A stretch of 64,000 nucleotides of DNA, from contig NZ_JAVFVV010000009.1 in assembly GCF_030929505.1 (NCBI RefSeq), forward strand, positions 1 through 64,000, read 5' to 3'. This DNA is from Mesorhizobium sp. LHD-90. GTDB lineage: Bacteria > Pseudomonadota > Alphaproteobacteria > Rhizobiales > Rhizobiaceae. The translations under genes were made by a program, and so were the position numbers. Each line of letters starts with the position of its first letter. Position 1 is the first letter of the stretch. The notes beneath the pieces are model-generated. The model worked only from the letters and a program-made list of their open reading frames with translations. It searched no databases and was not told the DNA's origin. Positions 20,365-29,243 of this stretch are shown piece after piece.

Positions 20365-23300
20365 TCAGGTCGCCAGCACGCGGGTGGACGGAAAGGTCAC
20401 CTCGACCAGAGTGCCCTCGCCGGGTGTTGAATTGATGGTGAAGCGCGCGCGGTTGGCCTCCACCATCGCCTTGGTCAAGGGCAGCCCGAGGCCGGTGCCG
20501 TCGCCGCGTGCGCGTTTCAGCGCGTTGATCTGCTTGAACGGCTTCAATGCCTGCTCGATCTCCGCCTGGGTCATGCCGACGCCGGTGTCGCGCACCCGCA
20601 TGACCACGTCGCCCGAAGGCTCGTAGGACGTGGAGACGATCACCTGGCCGCCGGCCTGCGTGTAGCGCACCGCGTTGGACAGCAGGTTGAGCGCGATCTG
20701 TCGCACGCTGCGCGCATCGGCGACCACGTCGGGCAAGCGCGAGGCGAAGCTGGAGCGGATGATCACCCGCTCGCGGTTGGCCTGCGGCTGCATCATCGCA
20801 ACCGTCTGGGCAAGCGTCTCGTTGAGCGGCACCGCCTCATGCGCCATCTCCTGCTCGCCGGCCTCGATCTTCGAGATGTCGAGCAGGTCGTTCACCAGTT
20901 CGAGCACGTGATTGCCCGAGCGGTTGATGTCGCGGAGGTAGTCTCTGTACCGGTCGTTGCCGATCGAGCCGAAACGCTCGTCGATCATCAGTTCGGAAAA
21001 GCCGATGATGGCGTTGAGCGGCGTGCGGATCTCGTGGCTGATGCGGGCGAGAAACTCCGATTTCTGCGAGGAGGCGCGCTCCGCCAGCGAGCGCGCCTGC
21101 GTCAGTTCCTCCTCGGCGCGCTTCCATTGGGTGATGTCGCGCACCACCGCGCAAAAGCCGCCGTCGCCGGGCAGCCTGCCGATGGTCATGAACAGCGGGA
21201 TGAAGCGGCCCTGGGATTCGCGGCCGATGACTTCGCGGCCGTCGTTGAGCACGCTGGCGACGCCGTGGTCGGACAGGCCGTTTAGATAGTCGCGTGCCGC
21301 CCGCTGGCTTTCGATGGCGAACAGCGCGGTGAATGGCTTGCCGCCGATCTCGTCGGAATCGAAGCCGAACAACGCCTCCGCCGGACGGCTGATCGAGCGG
21401 ATCATGCCGTCATTGGTGATCAGGATAACGCCGTCCGTCGCCGTGTCGATGATCGCCCGCATTTCCGCGACGCGGGCCCTCAGGGCCTCGACGTCCGGCT
21501 GATTGAGGAGCGGCTCGTCATCGTCGGCCTCGACGGCGTCGCCGGTGCGGCGCACGACAAGCATCAGCGCATGGCCGCCGCCCCACGGCACAGAGCGCAG
21601 GATGGCCTCGATCGGGAACTCCAGCCCGTCGGCGGTCTTGAGCCGCAGCGACCGGCCGGCTTCGTCTCTGGCATCGTCGTAGGGGTTCGAAAACAGCGCA
21701 CCGAGGCCTCCGGCCTCACGCAAGCGGTCCAGCGACGTATAGCCGGTGAGGCTCAGAAACTCTTCGTTGGCGTAGTGCAGCACGTCGCCGGAATGGATCA
21801 GCAGCGGAACCGGCAGGCGCGACAGGATCGCCGTGTCCTGGATGCGCCTCCCGCCGGTCGTGGCGGGGGAGAAGGCCGAGGGCATGTAGCCGCCGGTTTT
21901 CAGCTCGAAGATTGCCGCGCGCGCGGCAACCACAGGCGACGGCGTCGGCGTGGCGGGCTCGGCCACCGGAGTTGATTGCTCGGCGTTCGCGGTTGCCTGC
22001 GCGCGATCTTCCGAAGCCGCGGCGGGCTCCGCCGCGGCCTGCGACCCGACGTCCGTCGCCGGCGCATCCTCGGCAGGGGCCGGCGGCTCGGATCGAGAAA
22101 CCGAGACATCGGCCTCTGGCTCCGGCTCGTTGCCTGCGGAACGCCCCTCGTCCTTTGCCGGCATCTCCTCAGACGTCGAAGCAGCCGTGTCTTGCGACGC
22201 CGACGCGTCGGCTATTTCGGAGGGCGAGTCGGCGCTTCCCGCCAGCGGGGTGGAGGCAGACAGATCTGTCGTCGGGCCGGCGGCCAGCGGCGAAGGCGCC
22301 GCGGCGTCGTGAGTGTCGCCGCCGACGGAGAACGTGTCGGCCTCAACCGGCTTGTCGCCAGCCGGCGCGTCCTGCCATGCCGGTTGCGGGACAACCTGCG
22401 AATGCGGGAAATCTGCCGCCGGCGCCGCGTTTTCGGCGGCTCCTTCGCCGGCAGGCACCACCGTGTCGACTGCGCCAGAAACCGGCTCCTGAGCCGACGC
22501 CACCGCTGCTGCAAAGCCGTATGGCTGAGATGGATGGTTTCGCTCGACAGTTTCGCTTGCTGCGTCGGCCGGCTCGACGAACTCCGTCGTCGTTTCGTGC
22601 GGCGGCTCGTCGGCCGGCGTCGTGAGAACGGGATGCGGCGCGGCCGGTTCGGGAACTACTGCCCGTGCCTCCTCGCCCGCAAGCCCCGCGACAAGCTCGC
22701 CGATGGTGGTGATTTCCGTCGGCCGCGTTTCCACGGTCGATGCCGGGGCCTGGGTGTGATCCGCGAAGGCGACGACAAACTGCCTGTCATCAGGCAGGCC
22801 TGCAACCGGCGCGCCGGCCGGTGAAGCTCCGCCGGGCGTGTGGCTCGCGGGCGCGTCGGCCTGTTCCGGAGGCCTTTCGTCTTGCGTGCGAAAGGTAACC
22901 ACATCGGGCCGGCCAGAGGGCTCCTCGCCCCGCTGATTGCCGTTCGCGGCCTCGGGTGGCGCATCGTCGGGGGTGTTCGCGGCGGTCTCGCCTTCGATGC
23001 CGCCGGCTTTGCGCAGCCGCTCACCGATTTCGCGGAACGCGCTGCGCTCGACGGTGGACAATCCCTTTTCGGGCGTCGTCGTCGGCCGGTGTTCCGCCAG
23101 GCGGATGATCTTGTCGGAGGAACGGCGGTCCGGCTTGGGAGCGATGGTGAGCGCCGGCACTTCGCCGCGGAATGGGTCGGTGCTTCGCACATCGTCGCGG
23201 ACAGGATCCTGTTCCGCCTCGACCGTTGCCGACGCGTCGGCCGGCACGTCAGGCTCGACGGCCGGCGGGGCCGTGACGTCGGCCTCGATCGTGCTTTCCC

Positions 23301-24936
23301 GCGCTGCCGTTGTCTCGGATGCCGCCGCGGTCTCGATCGATGCGGCAGCATCCGGCATTTCCAAGATTGGTCCGGGATCGCCGAACGCGTCGGCGAGGCG
23401 GGCGACCCCGAAGCCGCGAAAACCCTCGAATGTGCGATCGCGCGAATAGACCGGCAGGGCGGCGAGATCGACCGGCACTTTCAGGCCGGTGCCGGCCACC
23501 GGCCAGTGCACCAGGCGCCCGGACCAGGTGTCGCGGCGCTCCAGCAGGCCGGCGATCTCCTTTTGCGGATCGAGGCCAAGCGCCTCGGACAGCGCGCCGA
23601 ACGGCCGCCCCAGCACATCGCTTTCTAAAGCCCCCACCGCCGCCAGGAATTCCGGCGAAACGGCGCTGAAGCGTCCGGCCGAGTCGGTTTTCCAGACAAA
23701 CCGTACCGGCTGAGCGCTGCGGTCGATGACGGTTCTGGCGTTATTGGCGGGCTGCTTCGGAGCCGCGGGTGCGGGCGGCGACGCGGCTTGGCCAGCCGCG
23801 CGGGCCGCAGCCGGCCGGGCGGCTTCCATCGGCGCGATTTGTGTGTGCGTTGCGGAAAAGGTCTCGGTTCCGCCTGCCGCCGCCACGTCGGCGGCAGTAT
23901 GCAAGACACCCTGCGGTCCCACGATGTCCTCCATCGGCAGGGCCGGATGCCCTTCCGCGCTAACAACCTCCAGCGTGGTTGCCGCTTCCGCATTCTCGGA
24001 CGCATCGGCCGTAGCAGTTTCCAGCGAGGCCGAGGTCGGGACCGCTCCCTCCGGGGCAATGGTCGCGGCATCGCCTTCGGATACAACGGCGAAGGTATCG
24101 GCACCCGCTGTCGCCGACACGGCTTCCGGTTGCGTGCCGGCGTCGTCTTGGCGAACTGCCGGCATTGTCTCCGGCTCATCCGCGGCCATTCCGGCAGGCT
24201 CGGGCGCGGCGCTTGCCGCAGCCGTGGACTGCGCGGTGCCATCGTCGGACGAAGGGGCCTGCGGATCGGCCTCTTGTGCCTCGTCGATGACGACCAGCAA
24301 ATGCCGCGCCGGCTGGTCGCGCAGCCTGGCGATGCCTGCAGGCAGTCTCGCAGCGCCGGCGGAAACGATCTTCTTGACCAGCCGGTCGCTTTCTTCCGTC
24401 ACGTCGCGGACGAGGGCGGCGAGCACAGGCGCAGGGATTGCGCGCGCCACAAAACCCTCGGAAGCCGCTTCCACCGCGCCTGTCTCGTCGAGGAAGGCGA
24501 CGAGATGGCCGGGCTGCGAAAAACCGCCGATCGCGCGCGCCGCGACTTCCGCCTCCGGCGCGCCTGCCAGTCCGGCGGGCACGGCCAGCATGATGGCGTC
24601 CTCGCCATCCGGCAACGCGATCGCGCTCGCCGAAAACATCGTGGCGTGGCTGCCGAGGCCGCGGGCCAGACGAACAAGGATGCTCCGGTCCCGGCCGATA
24701 TGCGGAAACCCTCTTGTCGCCATGATCTGCCGCCGCGCCGCGAAACCCAGGCCGCTGTCGGCGCCGATGATGGCTTCGATGCCGGCATGGCCGAACAGCG
24801 CCGCGCCCGGGCCGTTGGCCCAGACCACCTCGTCGAGGGCAGTCGACAGGATGACGATGGCGTCACCCGCGGCGAATCGCTCGCGCACCCCGTCAAGGAC
24901 GGCGACATCGATGAACGAATAGGCGGCCGATGGCAT
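20365..24936 (-). CDS. PAS-domain sensor histidine kinase, PdhS/PleC/DivJ type
   Basis: A 1523-residue kinase. The N-terminal 160 residues form a PAS-like domain (IVILSTALDEVVWANGPGA). A second segment with PAS character sits near residues 405-510. A very long Ala/Pro/Glu-rich, probably disordered region fills much of residues 190-1000. Two PAS domains follow (about 1040-1110 and 1180-1290), then HisKA with phospho-acceptor His near 1301 in ISHEIRTPLNAIIGFSELM, and HATPase with DTGVGM and GTGLGLPLTKAMVE. The H-box matches the cell-cycle kinases that act on DivK. No receiver or membrane helix is seen, so it is probably cytoplasmic. No partner regulator is adjacent; the phasin gene is divergent. 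Confidence 0.88.
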   Translation of the reverse strand: MPSAAYSFIDVAVLDGVRERFAAGDAIVILSTALDEVVWANGPGAALFGHAGIEAIIGADSGLGFAARRQIMATRGFPHIGRDRSILVRLARGLGSHATMFSASAIALPDGEDAIMLAVPAGLAGAPEAEVAARAIGGFSQPGHLVAFLDETGAVEAASEGFVARAIPAPVLAALVRDVTEESDRLVKKIVSAGAARLPAGIARLRDQPARHLLVVIDEAQEADPQAPSSDDGTAQSTAAASAAPEPAGMAADEPETMPAVRQDDAGTQPEAVSATAGADTFAVVSEGDAATIAPEGAVPTSASLETATADASENAEAATTLEVVSAEGHPALPMEDIVGPQGVLHTAADVAAAGGTETFSATHTQIAPMEAARPAAARAAGQAASPPAPAAPKQPANNARTVIDRSAQPVRFVWKTDSAGRFSAVSPEFLAAVGALESDVLGRPFGALSEALGLDPQKEIAGLLERRDTWSGRLVHWPVAGTGLKVPVDLAALPVYSRDRTFEGFRGFGVARLADAFGDPGPILEMPDAAASIETAAASETTAARESTIEADVTAPPAVEPDVPADASATVEAEQDPVRDDVRSTDPFRGEVPALTIAPKPDRRSSDKIIRLAEHRPTTTPEKGLSTVERSAFREIGERLRKAGGIEGETAANTPDDAPPEAANGNQRGEEPSGRPDVVTFRTQDERPPEQADAPASHTPGGASPAGAPVAGLPDDRQFVVAFADHTQAPASTVETRPTEITTIGELVAGLAGEEARAVVPEPAAPHPVLTTPADEPPHETTTEFVEPADAASETVERNHPSQPYGFAAAVASAQEPVSGAVDTVVPAGEGAAENAAPAADFPHSQVVPQPAWQDAPAGDKPVEADTFSVGGDTHDAAAPSPLAAGPTTDLSASTPLAGSADSPSEIADASASQDTAASTSEEMPAKDEGRSAGNEPEPEADVSVSRSEPPAPAEDAPATDVGSQAAAEPAAASEDRAQATANAEQSTPVAEPATPTPSPVVAARAAIFELKTGGYMPSAFSPATTGGRRIQDTAILSRLPVPLLIHSGDVLHYANEEFLSLTGYTSLDRLREAGGLGALFSNPYDDARDEAGRSLRLKTADGLEFPIEAILRSVPWGGGHALMLVVRRTGDAVEADDDEPLLNQPDVEALRARVAEMRAIIDTATDGVILITNDGMIRSISRPAEALFGFDSDEIGGKPFTALFAIESQRAARDYLNGLSDHGVASVLNDGREVIGRESQGRFIPLFMTIGRLPGDGGFCAVVRDITQWKRAEEELTQARSLAERASSQKSEFLARISHEIRTPLNAIIGFSELMIDERFGSIGNDRYRDYLRDINRSGNHVLELVNDLLDISKIEAGEQEMAHEAVPLNETLAQTVAMMQPQANRERVIIRSSFASRLPDVVADARSVRQIALNLLSNAVRYTQAGGQVIVSTSYEPSGDVVMRVRDTGVGMTQAEIEQALKPFKQINALKRARGDGTGLGLPLTKAMVEANRARFTINSTPGEGTLVEVTFPSTRVLAT

Positions 24937-25109
24937 AGGTGGCTTTTACGCTCCGCGGCGCGGAATCCCCAAGGTTAATGCATTGTTAATAAAAGTTGGG
25001 CGCTTCCGCGTCCAGAAACAGCTTGGTTTGAAGCGCGAGATTCTCGGCATTTGGTTAACCGGCGACCGTGCGTTCACAGCAATTTTCGCTTCGTTCACAG
25101 TCTGTTATG

Positions 25110-25156
25110 CTGCGACGCACAAAAATATTGCAATGCAGCAAAAACTGCGCTATATG
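25110..25156 (+). promoter_or_regulatory. phasin promoter with PhaR-like sites
   Basis: A promoter TTGCAA (25128-25133), 17-base spacer, TATATG (25151-25156) fits a housekeeping sigma. Two near matches to the PhaR pattern CTGC-N3-GCAG overlap or precede it: CTGCGACGCAC (25110-25120) and TTGCAATGCAG (25128-25138), 18 bases apart. PhaR represses phasin genes until polyhydroxybutyrate granules titrate it. Confidence 0.55.
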
Positions 25157-25213
25157 ACCATCACGCAAGAAACGTGACGGCAACTTCAGCCGTCCCCCGA
25201 AAAGGATGGAAAT

Positions 25214-25678
25214 ATGTCCAAGACCGCAACCAAGCCCACCGAATTTGCCGGCACCGTCGAGTTCCCCAGCTTCGACGCCTCCAAGGCCACCGACCAGTTC
25301 CGCGCCTTCGCTGAGAAGGGCGTCGAGCAGTCGAAGGAAGCCTATGCCAAGCTGAAGACCGGCGCCGAGACCACCCAGAAGGCTCTCGAGACCACCGTCG
25401 AGACCGCCAAGACCGCCGGCAGCGACCTGTCGCTGAAGACCATCGCCGCGCTGCGCGCCAATGCCGAGCTTGGCTTTGCCCATCTCGAGTCGCTGGTCGG
25501 CGCCAAGTCGGTTTCCGAGCTGATCGAGTTGCAGACCGCCTTCATCCGCAAGGGCGTCGAGACCGCTGTCGCCCAGGCCAAGGATTTCCAGGCCGCCGGT
25601 ACGAAGGCCGCCGAGGACGTTTCCAAGCCGCTGAAGGACGTGTTCGAGAAGACCTTCAAGGATATCAAGGTCGCCTGA
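25214..25678 (+). CDS. phaP: phasin
   Basis: A 154-residue phasin that coats polyhydroxybutyrate granules. The phasin core is visible: AFAEKGVEQSKEAYAKLKTG followed by long amphipathic helices, then FIRKGVETAVAQAKDFQAAG. The N-terminus is Thr/Lys-rich. GGA at 25204 serves as ribosome site. It has its own promoter with PhaR-like sites, is divergent from the large kinase gene, and is followed after 20 bases by three hairpins, the last of which terminates the transcript. Confidence 0.93.
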   Translation: MSKTATKPTEFAGTVEFPSFDASKATDQFRAFAEKGVEQSKEAYAKLKTGAETTQKALETTVETAKTAGSDLSLKTIAALRANAELGFAHLESLVGAKSVSELIELQTAFIRKGVETAVAQAKDFQAAGTKAAEDVSKPLKDVFEKTFKDIKVA

Positions 25679-25697
25679 TTTTCGGCGACCGGAGTTA

Positions 25698-25809
25698 CCC
25701 GCGGGGCGGTTCCTCCTCCCTCTGTTCCGCGGGATATGCCGCCAGAACCTCCTCCCTCTGGCGCGACATAGGAAAAGGCCGGCACCTCCTCCCGCCGGCC
25801 TTTTCTTTT
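25698..25809 (+). ncRNA. CCUCCUCCC-motif RNA with three hairpins (cuckoo/CcsR type)
   Basis: Three consecutive hairpins each show CCTCCTCCC in the loop. Hairpin 1 has CCCGCGG (25698-25704) with CCGCGGG (25727-25733) and the motif at 25712. Hairpin 2 has CGCCAGA (25740-25746) with TCTGGCG (25757-25763) and the loop ACCTCCTCCC. Hairpin 3 has an 11-base stem AAAAGGCCGGC (25773-25783) with GCCGGCCTTTT (25794-25804), the identical loop ACCTCCTCCC, and a T-rich tail. The motif is complementary to Shine-Dalgarno sequences. Small RNAs with such loops are known in alphaproteobacteria, often cut from a host gene's 3' end. Here the host is the phasin gene. No separate promoter fits in the 19-base gap. 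Confidence 0.8.
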
Positions 25810-25902
25810 GCGGCTTGAAAAACCGCGAGATTGCCCTTATTGACCCCGCATCGTTTCAGATGTCCCGTGGCGGCCTGGCTGCCCGATGTCCAAAGCGGTC
25901 GA

Positions 25903-25979
25903 GCGGTTGTAGCTCAGATGGTTAGAGCGCCGGATTGTGGATCCGGAGGTCCTCGGTTCGATCCCGAGCAACCGTACCA
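25903..25979 (+). tRNA. tRNA-His (GTG anticodon)
   Basis: A full cloverleaf of 77 bases with encoded CCA. The anticodon loop is TTGTGGA with GTG at 25937-25939, and the T-loop is GGTTCGATCCC. The acceptor pairs GCGGTTG with CAACCGT, so the end is G1:U72 with discriminator A73, and no template G lies at -1 (the base is A). This is the altered alphaproteobacterial tRNA-His identity rather than the usual G-1:C73. Confidence 0.95.
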
Positions 25980-26319
25980 TTCTTTCTCTGAATAAACTCA
26001 GTTAGTTACAACCAGGGTGGGTGCCGGCCGGCGACATAGCCGGGGTTCTGAACCTGCCAGCGAGACAGGCGCGACGCTTGTTATGGGACTCCTATGGAAC
26101 GGAACGGCGCCACGGCCATATTCAGCCTATCGGAACCGTGCCGCCAGGCACGTCCGGTGCCGTCCGCCAAGGTGGCGTTTAAGTCGATACTTCCCTGCCA
26201 AGGCAAGCCGCCCCGCAAGGGGGAGCACTTGTGTTCGCGGCGGCGCCCGCGCAGAATTCATGAGTAAAGACGATCGGGGCTATCGCTATGACTTTAAGCG
26301 AGCCGGGTGGGAGCAAAAA
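25980..26319. other. gene-less stretch after tRNA-His
   Basis: These 340 bases hold no supported gene and no obvious repeat of the tRNA 3' end. An open frame runs through from 26017 into the next gene, but its composition (Arg/Pro-rich) is that of non-coding high-GC DNA. Confidence 0.4.
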
Positions 26320-27054
26320 ATGAACGAATCAAAAGCGGCCACAAAGATCCGGCAGTTCGATGCGGATTTCGATCGCTGGGTCGCGAGAAATCCGGGGGGA
26401 AAATTCTCGGCGTTCTCCGCCATCGAGACGTCCAAGCGCCTGAAGAATGGCGCGTCGCACGCAACTCTCGGCACCAAGCTGAAAAACGGCAACAACTGGG
26501 CAATCGACGGGCTTGCGAACTGCCAGCTTGTCTACGATCTCGGCGGTGTGAACCCGGAGACTAAGATTTGTGACTATGGGTGCGGCAACCTGCGCGTGGG
26601 TGTGCATGTAATCGATCGGCAGGCGCCCGGCTCCTACTTTGGAATCGACGTGTCCGAATATCTCATCGCCGAAGGTATCAGGCTGGTTGGGGATGACGTC
26701 ATCCGGCGGAAGCGCCCAGTCCTGGGCACGATAAAGGAAAGGCTCGACGACGTTGTCGAGGCCGCGGTCGACATAACCTTCAGCTTCAACGTCTCGTCAC
26801 ACATTCATCCCGATGAACAGGATGCCTATGTCGGCAACCTGAAGGCGATTTGCCATAAGCCTGGCGCTCGCCTGCTGCTGAACGTTGTCACCTTTCAGGA
26901 ACCGGTTCGCTTTCAGCCCTCTGGCTGGGCATGGACAATCCCGCACTACGTTGACTGGTTTGCACCGATGAAACTCATCGACACCGTTTTCTACGGGTCG
27001 AGCGACAGGGCCGGCATGGTAATTGAAGGGCATCGGTTGACGTTTCAACGGTAG
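26320..27054 (+). CDS. class I SAM-dependent methyltransferase-like protein
   Basis: A 244-residue protein with a Rossmann-type methyltransferase core: motif I KICDYGCGNLRVG (about residues 85-97), then YFGIDVSEYLI for the second acidic residue, and SFNVSSHIHPDEQ for motif IV. The substrate is unknown. GGGAG six bases before ATG 26320 supports this start; ATG 26260 would add 20 residues without a ribosome site. Lys-, Asn- and Asp-rich use and lower GC than the neighbours suggest acquisition by transfer. It stands alone near tRNA-His. Confidence 0.65.
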   Translation: MNESKAATKIRQFDADFDRWVARNPGGKFSAFSAIETSKRLKNGASHATLGTKLKNGNNWAIDGLANCQLVYDLGGVNPETKICDYGCGNLRVGVHVIDRQAPGSYFGIDVSEYLIAEGIRLVGDDVIRRKRPVLGTIKERLDDVVEAAVDITFSFNVSSHIHPDEQDAYVGNLKAICHKPGARLLLNVVTFQEPVRFQPSGWAWTIPHYVDWFAPMKLIDTVFYGSSDRAGMVIEGHRLTFQR

Positions 27055-27259
27055 CGCCAATCGGGCAAGGGAGGCAACGCAACGGCGACCATACTGACCG
27101 CCTGCCTGCGGGCATCGCAACCGTCCTCTGCCTCTTCGATGAAGGCCTCCAGGTGGTCGACATCCCCGTCCGGGGCGACGGAGGCGGCATCGTCAGCATG
27201 GAGGTGGCTCCACGCCGACGGCGGGTTCGTACTAAGCGATCACTTCAGAGCAGGCTGCC

Positions 27260-27544
27260 TTAGCATCGAGCCGTATAGATCGAGCCGTCTGCGCGCTGGT
27301 AACGGCAATAGCGGGCATCCGGCGGGGCGGATGCCGTGCCGACGACTGCCCCGAGCAAGGCCCCGGTGCCAGCCCCTATAACGGTGCTGCGCGTGTCGCG
27401 TCCGATCGCCTGTCCGGCCAGCGCTCCCACCCCGGCTCCTACGAGAGCGCCGGTTCCTGCCCGCTGCTCCCGCTCCGTAGCGGCGCAACCGGCAAGTCCG
27501 GCGACAAGCAGACAGCACGCAATTCCATGTTTCATCCCGGTCAT
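27260..27544 (-). CDS. small glycine-zipper lipoprotein
   Basis: A 94-residue protein with a lipoprotein signal (LLVAGLAGC, lipid-bearing Cys about residue 19) followed by Gly/Ala repeats GALVGAGVGALAGQAIG and GAGTGALLGAVVG. These are glycine-zipper hairpins as in the Rickettsia 17-kDa antigen/YMGG group. The C-terminus is CRYQRADGSIYTARC. It is probably an outer-membrane lipoprotein. TAGGAG eight bases upstream supports ATG 27544; ATG 27550 and 27535 are alternatives. Confidence 0.75.
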   Translation of the reverse strand: MTGMKHGIACCLLVAGLAGCAATEREQRAGTGALVGAGVGALAGQAIGRDTRSTVIGAGTGALLGAVVGTASAPPDARYCRYQRADGSIYTARC

Positions 27545-27785
27545 CGTCATTGCTCCTACGCTATCGTGGTTTTCGGTGGTGCCCGTCCTGTTGCCGGGCG
27601 ATGGCGAAAAACGCCAGCGTGCGTCACACGCCAGCCGAATTTGCACCCCGTGCGAACGAATGAGGAGCGCAGAATACAGAATTTTGTCTGTCCGTCCTGA
27701 ATTCAAGGGCGGGCACTGACTTTTCTTGACAATTCGGCCGATGGCGAATTGATTTCACTCTGTGCGTGTAGCCACGGAGAATCCC

Positions 27786-28094
27786 ATGCGTCGCCTTTTC
27801 TTCGCTTGCCTTGGTCTTGCCCTCAGCCTCGTCGTGCCCGTGGCTTCGCCAACGCCCGCGCAGGCAGTCACCGTCAACATCACGATCGGCAGCAGCCTGA
27901 ACAGTGGCAGGGCCATCACTTGCCGGCAGGGCGAACGAATCCTGCGCAGCCGCGGTTTTCGGGATATTCGGCGCGTGGATTGCCGCGGCCGGTTCCTCAT
28001 CTATCACGGCCGGCGCGGCGGTAACCGATACGAAATTGCCGTGAGCGCACACAATGGCCGCGTCGTCGACCTGCGTCGCATCAGAAGGTGGTAG
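27786..28094 (+). CDS. small secreted basic protein of unknown function
   Basis: A 102-residue protein with a clear signal peptide (MRRLFFACLGLALSLVVPVA, cleavage after AQA near residue 27). The mature part is short and basic, with two cysteines (ITCRQG, VDCRGR) and a C-terminal strand pattern (RYEIAVSAHNGRVVDLRRI). I do not recognise a named domain. Periplasmic or secreted location is inferred. Convergent with the ectoine gene doeB. Confidence 0.65.
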   Translation: MRRLFFACLGLALSLVVPVASPTPAQAVTVNITIGSSLNSGRAITCRQGERILRSRGFRDIRRVDCRGRFLIYHGRRGGNRYEIAVSAHNGRVVDLRRIRRW

Positions 28095-28177
28095 TCCGAG
28101 CCGTCCTTCCCGGCGCCTCAGGGGCTTCTTGGCGCGCGAAACGATGACCGACAGGTCAGTCGTTCGGCCGCATGCGC

Positions 28178-29170
28178 TCACTCCGCAAGGCATCCGACGA
28201 CTGCGACGCAGTCGCCGGCCTTCACCAGGCCGGGAAAGTGCCGGGCGATCAGCAAGCCCGATATCCTTGCCCTGATCTCCCGCGGCGGTTGCCCGGTACG
28301 GCCCGTTGGCCAGATGCGGGCCAGCACGTCGCCTTCGGCAATCGGCTCGCCCAGATCGACCGCCGGTTCGATCATGCCGGAATCCTCGGCGAAGGAGAAA
28401 CAGCCGTCCGGCATGTCGAGCCAGCGTGTCGGTGCGGCCTCCACGGGGCCGCGCAGGATTTCGGCATGTTTGAGGAGGTTGGCTGCGCCGCGCCGCGCGA
28501 TTCGCACCGTCTCGGCGCGGGACGTGCCGCCGCCGCCCAATTCGGTGGTGATGAAGACCTTCCCCATTTCCTCCGCCGCGGTGTCGTACATGCCGACGGC
28601 GTCGATCTCCGTCATCTTCATCGACCATGGCGCGCCGAAGGCTTCTACCGCCGCGAAGGCTCGTTTCGACATCGCGTCGTCCGGTAGCCGATGGGCGGCG
28701 CAGAACGGCAGGAAATCGAGCGTCTTGCCGCCGGAATGGAAGTCGAGCACGATTTCAGCGCGCGGCAGAAGCTCGCGCTGGAAATAGTCGGCGATCTTCT
28801 GCGTCACCGTGCCGTCCGGCATGCCGGGAAACGAGCGGTTCATGTTGCCCTTGTCGATCGGCGAGGTGCGCGTGCCGGCCTCGAAGGCGGGAAAATTCAT
28901 CGCCGGCACGATGACGACGGAGCCCGACACCTGCTTCGGGTCGAGCGTCCGCGCCAGCTCGAACAACGCCAGCGGCCCCTCATACTCGTCGCCGTGATTG
29001 GCGCCGGTAAGCAGCGCCGTCGGGCCGGACCCGTTGCGCACCACGCAGATCGGGATCATCACCGATCCCCAGGCGGAATCGTCACGGCTGTAAGGCAGGC
29101 GCAGATGGCCGTGGTGAACGCCGTCCCGGTCGAGCGGGATGGTGGGAACGACGGGGCTAGGGCGGATCAT
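28178..29170 (-). CDS. doeB: N-alpha-acetyl-L-2,4-diaminobutyrate deacetylase
   Basis: Removes acetate from the intermediate made by DoeA, giving L-2,4-diaminobutyrate. The 330 residues belong to the aspartoacylase/succinylglutamate desuccinylase zinc peptidase fold. Zinc ligands are visible in GANHGDEYEG (His59, Glu62) and in VLDFHSGG. Also called eutE. Last gene of the minus-strand ectoine operon, 73 bases after doeA. The cluster context separates it from other desuccinylase-like enzymes. Confidence 0.92.
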   Translation of the reverse strand: MIRPSPVVPTIPLDRDGVHHGHLRLPYSRDDSAWGSVMIPICVVRNGSGPTALLTGANHGDEYEGPLALFELARTLDPKQVSGSVVIVPAMNFPAFEAGTRTSPIDKGNMNRSFPGMPDGTVTQKIADYFQRELLPRAEIVLDFHSGGKTLDFLPFCAAHRLPDDAMSKRAFAAVEAFGAPWSMKMTEIDAVGMYDTAAEEMGKVFITTELGGGGTSRAETVRIARRGAANLLKHAEILRGPVEAAPTRWLDMPDGCFSFAEDSGMIEPAVDLGEPIAEGDVLARIWPTGRTGQPPREIRARISGLLIARHFPGLVKAGDCVAVVGCLAE

Positions 29171-29243
29171 GCGCGGTCCTTCACGTCATGCGTCCGGACC
29201 CGGCGGGAACCGAACACTTTGCCGACCGGGTGGACGGTCGGCC

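Noticed and set aside
25903-26320. tRNA-His as attachment site of an integrated element
   Set aside because: No integrase gene and no second copy of the tRNA 3' end were found in the following DNA.
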